A stretch of DNA of 64,000 nt from Cloacimonetes bacterium SCGC AAA252-N17 (GTDB taxonomy: Bacteria > Cloacimonadota > Cloacimonadia > JGIOTU-2): contig ASNI01000006.1 of the NCBI GenBank assembly GCA_000404785.1, positions 1 through 64,000 on the forward strand. Direction: 5' to 3'. This document shows positions 59,350 through 64,000 of the stretch, piece by piece. Under the pieces are notes generated by a model, which worked only from the letters and a program-made list of their open reading frames with translations, made no database searches and was not told the origin of the DNA. A program made the translations under genes and the position numbers. Within the stretch, counting starts at the first letter, position 1, and each line of letters opens with the position of its first letter.

Positions 59350-61479
59350 ATGAAAACATATATTCCAGCAAAAAGAATATCGCAGGCATTTATTGCGGTC
59401 GGTATCACCACAATACTCATCTTTCTTGTTAATTTCTTCTTTACAAGAGAAAAAATTATTATTAGGAAATCCACTTTCAATATCGGGCAGATTTCCAATC
59501 AGACTATCGTAGCTCCCTTTAATTTCCATATTTATGAAGATCCTGAAATTCTCAAAGACAAAAAAGCAAAAGCAGAAGAACGTGTTTTGCCCAAGTATCA
59601 ATTTTCTGATGATGTCACTTTTGACGCACAGTCTCATATAAATGATTTCTACAGCTTATTGGATAAGACATTTATACAGGATTCCCTTAATTCTGTAAGA
59701 TTATTAAGTTTAAATCAAGACGGATACAGCTTAAACGAACAGGAGTTGAAATTTCTTGAGAACAAAGATGCTCGCGAACAGCTCTTTGAATTTCTGCTTG
59801 TGCAGGTGAAAAGTGTTCTTGGTGTTGGAATCCTCAAAAGCGAACCCAATAATGAAAAAATCACTCTAATTGAGGGTAATACTGAAAAAGTAGTTTCTAT
59901 AAAAGAGCTTTTTACAAAAGAAACTGCGATCAATTATATTCTTGATCAACGCACTCCAAGGTTCGGTTCTGACGGGTGGAAAAGCATCATTGAGAAAATA
60001 CTCAATAAAATCTTACAGCCCAATGTCATATATGATAGAGAAGAAACTGATGTTGCAAAGAAAAGAGCCAGCGAAAGTGTTCCTCAGATTCTCGGTGAAG
60101 TCCTCAAAAATGAACTGATCGTGCCGGAGCATCAGAAAATAACTGGGGATATGCTACGAAAACTGAATGCTCTTGAACAAGCTGAGCAAAAAAGGATCGT
60201 TACAGAACAGGCAGGAAAACAGGTTCTTTCTCACATTGCAGAATTTTTCTATATCTTCATTGTGCTTTCTCTATTCATCATATTGTCATATTTTATGTAT
60301 CCTGAACTCCTTAGGACTGTTTCTTTCTTCAGAACCTTTCTATTTTTTACAGCATGTATTGCACTTTTACTCATTCTGATAACAAATCTCACTACTTGGT
60401 CAGCTTATATTCTTCCCTTTGGTTTGCCCATTATTCTTCTTGCATTTCTGATTGATGTTCCCGCTGCAATGATCTTTGGGTTTGTAAATTACTTTCTGAT
60501 AGCTGGTTTGCTAGACTGGAAGATCGTTCCCTCTATGATCATTTGCCTGTCCGGTATGAGCGCTGTGCTTCCCCTTGAGAATCCACGTAGCCGAAGAGAT
60601 TTCTATAATGCTGCGTTCTATATGCTGATCTTTTTCATCGCACTGGTCTTTATTTTTGGCGCAATACAGCACGCTAAGATTCTTACAATTCTGAATGATA
60701 TCAAATGGGGTGTTCTGGGGGTATTAATTTCTCTCGTTGGTAGTATGACACTTCTTGCTCCGATCGAGCAGCGTTTGCCGGTGATCACAAATATCCATCT
60801 GCTCGAGTTGGCTGATTTCAGTAATCCTTTATTAAAATTACTCACTGAAGCTGCGTCTGGAACATATCATCATTGCATCATTGTAGGAAATCTTGCAGCA
60901 GCAGCCGCAAAAGCCATAGAGGCAAATCCTATCCTTGCTCGTGTGGGAAGCTATTATCACGATATCGGAAAGACCAAAAATCCCGAATACTTTATTGAAA
61001 ATACTACTGAAAAAGAAAGTATGCACAATCAATTAACTGCAACTCAGAGTGCGCAGATAGTAAAGCGCCATGTTGAGGACGGAGTTAAGCTTGCTCGAGA
61101 GCGCCACATTCCTAAAGCAATAATTGATATTATGCAACAGCATCATGGCACATCACAGATCAGCTTTTTTCTGAATGAAGCGCTTGAACAGGAAGAAGAG
61201 ATCGATGAGAAAGATTTCTATTATGATGGTCCCAAACCTCAAACAAAAGAAGCTGCTATCGTTATGATCGCTGATATTATAGAGTCCACTACCAAATCTC
61301 TGCATGAGCCGACTGTTGAAGAAATCGAAAGTGTTGTGAAAAAAACCATAAAGCGATTGATCGATACTGACCAGCTTTCAGAGAGTGGAATTTCTCTGAA
61401 GGAATTAAAAACTTTACAGGAAAGTATGATGCCAATTTTACTTGGTATCTATCAAAAACGTATTGCATATCCGGAATAA
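59350..61479 (+). CDS. 7TM-HD phosphodiesterase, PgpH-like
   Basis: A 709-residue protein: one N-terminal helix (residues 15-35), an extracytoplasmic 7TMR-HDED domain (about 45-275), seven helices (about 285-475) and a cytoplasmic HD domain. HD residues: TYHHCIIVGNLAAAAAKAI near 503, YYHDIGKTKNPEYF near 535, and IMQQHHGTSQISFF near 595, followed by MIADIIESTTKSL. Such proteins hydrolyse cyclic di-AMP. The gene directly precedes ybeY, an order conserved in many phyla. Confidence 0.92.
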   Translation: MKTYIPAKRISQAFIAVGITTILIFLVNFFFTREKIIIRKSTFNIGQISNQTIVAPFNFHIYEDPEILKDKKAKAEERVLPKYQFSDDVTFDAQSHINDFYSLLDKTFIQDSLNSVRLLSLNQDGYSLNEQELKFLENKDAREQLFEFLLVQVKSVLGVGILKSEPNNEKITLIEGNTEKVVSIKELFTKETAINYILDQRTPRFGSDGWKSIIEKILNKILQPNVIYDREETDVAKKRASESVPQILGEVLKNELIVPEHQKITGDMLRKLNALEQAEQKRIVTEQAGKQVLSHIAEFFYIFIVLSLFIILSYFMYPELLRTVSFFRTFLFFTACIALLLILITNLTTWSAYILPFGLPIILLAFLIDVPAAMIFGFVNYFLIAGLLDWKIVPSMIICLSGMSAVLPLENPRSRRDFYNAAFYMLIFFIALVFIFGAIQHAKILTILNDIKWGVLGVLISLVGSMTLLAPIEQRLPVITNIHLLELADFSNPLLKLLTEAASGTYHHCIIVGNLAAAAAKAIEANPILARVGSYYHDIGKTKNPEYFIENTTEKESMHNQLTATQSAQIVKRHVEDGVKLARERHIPKAIIDIMQQHHGTSQISFFLNEALEQEEEIDEKDFYYDGPKPQTKEAAIVMIADIIESTTKSLHEPTVEEIESVVKKTIKRLIDTDQLSESGISLKELKTLQESMMPILLGIYQKRIAYPE

Positions 61480-61923
61480 ATGGAAGAAAATAATCAACAA
61501 ATTATCAATGAAACTGACGCCGAGATAGACCAACGGCGCATACAAAAACTCATAACGCATATTTTTCAGAGTGAAGGATTACCCACTGAAACAATTCTAA
61601 ATATTGTCTTTACTGATAATGCTACAATTCATGAACTCAATAAGAAGTTCCTTGACCGTGACTGTCCAACAGATGTGCTTTCCTTTAATGTGCATACCGA
61701 GTATTTACCCGGCGAATTACCAATTCTTGGTGATGTATACATCTCAGCAGAAGAAGCAAAAAATCAGGCGGAAAGTTATCTAGTAACATTTCAGGATGAA
61801 CTTGAACGGCTTGTTACGCATGGGATTCTCCATCTCATTGGATATGAGCATGATGATCCCGAACAGCAAGAGAAGATGAAAGCTTTGACCGAACAATACC
61901 TTGAGTTATCTAATGATAAATAA
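61480..61923 (+). CDS. ybeY: Endoribonuclease YbeY (rRNA maturation)
   Basis: A 147-residue metalloprotein with LVTHGILHLIGYEHDDPEQQ, the HGxLHLxGYxH zinc motif at about residues 109-119, and CPTDVLSFNV upstream. Needed for 16S rRNA 3'-end maturation and ribosome quality control. It starts immediately after the PgpH-like stop, so the two are one operon. Confidence 0.95.
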   Translation: MEENNQQIINETDAEIDQRRIQKLITHIFQSEGLPTETILNIVFTDNATIHELNKKFLDRDCPTDVLSFNVHTEYLPGELPILGDVYISAEEAKNQAESYLVTFQDELERLVTHGILHLIGYEHDDPEQQEKMKALTEQYLELSNDK

Positions 61924-61950
61924 GATTTAGGTATAAATAGAAAATTGAAC

Positions 61951-62388
61951 ATGAAAGAGTTAATTAAAACCACAGAGTTCACAGAGGGCACAGAGAAATT
62001 AGAGAGGGATCCGTTTACCGGAAAGATTATTGGCTGTGCAATAGAGGTACATCGCACTCTTGGACCTGGATTACTTGAATCGACTTATCAACAATGTTTA
62101 GCTCGAAAATTAGCAATTAATAAAATAAAATTTTCTTTAGAACATCCTTTACCGGTAGAGTATAAAGGCGTTCGTTTAGATTGTGGGTATCGTATTGATG
62201 TTCTTGTTGAAAGCGAAGGTGTGCCTTGTCGTCTTCTTATCCTTGAATTGAAATCAGTGGAAAAGATACAAGGAATTCATAGAGCTCAACTTCTCACGTA
62301 TATGAAACTTTCAAATATTAAAACAGGTTTGTTAATTAACTTTAATGTAAAGAGATTGAAAGATGGTATTGAAAGATTTAAATTATAA
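61951..62388 (+). CDS. GxxExxY-family protein
   Basis: A 145-residue protein of the GxxExxY family, related to PD-(D/E)XK nucleases: VHRTLGPGLLESTYQQCLAR carries G-x-x-E-x-x-Y, and LDCGYRIDVLVE and LILELKSVEKIQGIHRAQLL carry Asp and E-x-K. No proven function. Codons for residues 7-16 (TTEFTEGTEK) lie in an inverted arm: aaccacagagttcacagag at 61968-61986 against ctctgtgttctctgtggtt at 62391-62409. Confidence 0.85.
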   Translation: MKELIKTTEFTEGTEKLERDPFTGKIIGCAIEVHRTLGPGLLESTYQQCLARKLAINKIKFSLEHPLPVEYKGVRLDCGYRIDVLVESEGVPCRLLILELKSVEKIQGIHRAQLLTYMKLSNIKTGLLINFNVKRLKDGIERFKL

Positions 62389-62409
62389 ATCTCTGTGTTC
62401 TCTGTGGTT
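61968..62409. repeat. Inverted arms around the GxxExxY gene
   Basis: Arms 61968-61986 and 62391-62409 are reverse complements at 17 of 19 positions, with the outer ten perfect. They enclose nearly the whole gene; the left arm is inside the coding start and the right arm is just past the stop. Confidence 0.88.
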
Positions 62410-62445
62410 AGAAAAAAATATGTTTATAATTGTTAGCATTTTTGA

Positions 62446-63732
62446 ATGGAAGAAATAACGATGGCTTTTAAGATCATATTAATGGTTGTTTTTCTTGCAC
62501 TTTCAGGATTTTTTTCATCCTCGGAAACAGCGATATTCTCACTTTCCAGAATGTATCTTAAGAAGCTTGAGAATTCAAAAAAATGGTCGAGCAGATATGT
62601 TCCCCAACTTCTCAAACATCCTCAGCAGCTTTTGATCACAATACTTCTTGGCAATACAATTGTGAACGTTACTTTTGCTTCTATAGCTGCAATGATGGCG
62701 CTTAATATCAGCCATTCCATACCGGGCTTTTCTACAGCTCTTGCACTAATAATAGAAATTTTTCTTGCAACAATGATCATACTCATTTTTGGTGAAGTCG
62801 TTCCAAAAGTCTTTGCTATCCAGTATGCTGAAAAGTATTCGACTTTGGTCGCACTACCTGTTGGATTTTTTAAGATCATTCTATTTCCGATAGTTAAGAT
62901 TTTAGAACTTTTCTCTAGTATTTTTACGAAAGGAACAGATCATGGTTTGCTGGATTCCAATATAAAAATCACTTCTGATGATATAAAAAGCATTGTCTAT
63001 GATGAAGCTCCAGACTTGGTTGATATTCATGAAGAAGAACGGGAGATGCTGAACAGCGCCTTCGAGTTTTCAGATACAAAAGTGAAAGAGATACTCACTC
63101 CAAGAATTGATATTACTGCAGTTGAGATAGAAGATGGCATTGAAAATCTTATTTATGTGATAAAGGAAAGTGGTTTTTCCCGCATTCCGATATATCGTGG
63201 AACAATAGATAACATTATCGGCATGGTTTATAGTAAGGATATCATACTGAACCTCGGCTCTCAGATGCGTATAAAAGACCTTATGCGAACATGCTATTTC
63301 ATTCCGGAAAATATGAAACTGAGCTTCATTCTGAGTTATTTCAGAAAAAATAAGATCCACATGGCAGTTGTGGTGGATGAGTATGGCGGCACAACCGGCT
63401 TGGTTACACTGGAGGATGTGCTGGAAGAGATTGTTGGGGAAATTCTCGATGAAACAGATGTTGAAAAGATAGAGATCAAGTCCATTACAAAGAGCGAATA
63501 TATTATTGATTGCTCGATCGATATTGACGATGTTTGCAAGAAGTTCGATCTGGAAGTCGATGATCAGTATGATAGTTTTTCAGGTTTCCTGTATCAGCTT
63601 TTTGGCAAGATACCTCAAAAAGGTGAAACTGTTATTTTTAAGGATAAATATAAGTTTATTATCGAGTCCATTGACGGACAGCGAATTACAAGTGTACGCC
63701 TGAATATACTGCAACCACAAAATGAAGAATAA
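62446..63732 (+). CDS. CNNM/CorC-family transporter-like protein
   Basis: A 428-residue membrane protein: DUF21/CNNM helices at residues 5-160 ([20 protein letters not shown] is the family signature), two CBS domains about 200-330 ([36 protein letters not shown]) and a C-terminal CorC_HlyC domain ([20 protein letters not shown]). It is thought to handle Mg or Co ions. ATG at 62461 is an equally possible start. Confidence 0.9.
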   Translation: MEEITMAFKIILMVVFLALSGFFSSSETAIFSLSRMYLKKLENSKKWSSRYVPQLLKHPQQLLITILLGNTIVNVTFASIAAMMALNISHSIPGFSTALALIIEIFLATMIILIFGEVVPKVFAIQYAEKYSTLVALPVGFFKIILFPIVKILELFSSIFTKGTDHGLLDSNIKITSDDIKSIVYDEAPDLVDIHEEEREMLNSAFEFSDTKVKEILTPRIDITAVEIEDGIENLIYVIKESGFSRIPIYRGTIDNIIGMVYSKDIILNLGSQMRIKDLMRTCYFIPENMKLSFILSYFRKNKIHMAVVVDEYGGTTGLVTLEDVLEEIVGEILDETDVEKIEIKSITKSEYIIDCSIDIDDVCKKFDLEVDDQYDSFSGFLYQLFGKIPQKGETVIFKDKYKFIIESIDGQRITSVRLNILQPQNEE

Positions 63733-64000
63733 GTTCCGGCTGATTTTATTTATTCTGATCCTACCCCTTGTGTGCTTTGCAGAAAAAACAGTCTGTGAAT
63801 ATAGTGTTCATTATGCAGGACTTCCTGTTGCACTCGTAAAGATCACACTGGATAGCACAGATTCATTACAGACTATTGCGCTTGAAAGCACCTCAAAAGG
63901 ATTTGTCTCAGCACTCTTTTCTATAGAGAATACTTATGTGAGTTCGTGCAATAATAGTTTTTTACCTTTCTATTTCTGGAAAACGATTTGCCAGCAAAAT
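63722..64000 (+). CDS. DUF3108-like secreted protein, partial
   Basis: The first 93 residues of a gene cut by the window end. Signal peptide (LILFILILPLVCFAEKT), then CEYSVHYAGLPVALVKITLD and ALESTSKGFVSALFSIENTY, the start of a DUF3108 periplasmic/outer-membrane-associated protein. It overlaps the CorC-like gene's end by 11 bases. Confidence 0.72.
   Translation, partial: MKNKFRLILFILILPLVCFAEKTVCEYSVHYAGLPVALVKITLDSTDSLQTIALESTSKGFVSALFSIENTYVSSCNNSFLPFYFWKTICQQN

Overview
The window is a strongly AT-rich chromosomal segment of a Gram-negative bacterium. Evidence for an outer membrane is a Wzi-like beta-barrel, lipoprotein signal peptides and a Wzx/Wzy-type surface polysaccharide locus. Four-helix-bundle genes, a GxxExxY gene, nucleotidyltransferase/HEPN toxin-antitoxin pairs and many dispersed palindromes suggest an environmental FCB-group or Cloacimonadota-like lineage. 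That placement is inference; no rRNA or tRNA is present to test it.

Region 1 (1-13,300) is an accessory island. After ssb come nine modules built on small nucleotidyltransferase (NTase) domains: AbiEii-like, MntA/HepT-like, HEPN-like/MntA, and two overlapping small-protein/DUF6036-like pairs. A PIN-domain pair, an IS5-type insertion sequence, a gutted ATPase gene and four-helix-bundle genes are also present. Most modules are separated by three families of interspersed repeats: R1, built on 'ccgtcttcg...gacaggacgccg'; R2, built on 'gtcattctgg...gaagaatctcc'; and R3, small palindromes of the type 'cccgttaaat...atttaacggg' and relatives. Empty and filled sites inside the window show that R3 palindromes insert into other sequences, including genes.

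Region 2 (13,295-55,254) is a large surface-polysaccharide locus, all on the plus strand, with mostly overlapping or closely spaced genes. It begins with a lipoprotein beta-helix gene and a scar in which a gmd fragment is fused to the tail of a second beta-helix gene. It then encodes a Wzx flippase, a Wzy-like polymerase/ligase, a WbaP-type initiating sugar transferase, several glycosyltransferases, LicC/LicD-like genes, Gmd plus a perosamine-synthase-like aminotransferase, and a nonulosonic-acid-type NeuB/NeuA/NeuD module. The NeuB module carries an unusual class III aminotransferase and a C-N hydrolase. An ACP/ligase/reductase/acyltransferase module, nucleotide-sugar enzymes and a Wzi-like protein follow. 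An unexpected member is a B12-dependent glutamate-mutase-like S-E fusion, next to an ATP-grasp enzyme and interrupted by an in-frame stop; this suggests that a methylaspartate-like group is, or was, made for the polysaccharide.

Region 3 (55,255-64,000) holds a GIY-YIG gene inside R2 repeats, a YbhN-type membrane protein, a decayed Wzi-like copy, a lipoprotein/LysM pair ending in a strong terminator, and a conserved group: PgpH-like HD protein, YbeY, a GxxExxY gene, a CorC/CNNM protein and the start of a DUF3108 gene.

A recurring architecture cuts across regions: small genes (four-helix bundle, GxxExxY) sit between inverted low-complexity arms, which in two cases overlap the coding start. This resembles 23S rRNA intervening sequences, but outside rRNA.
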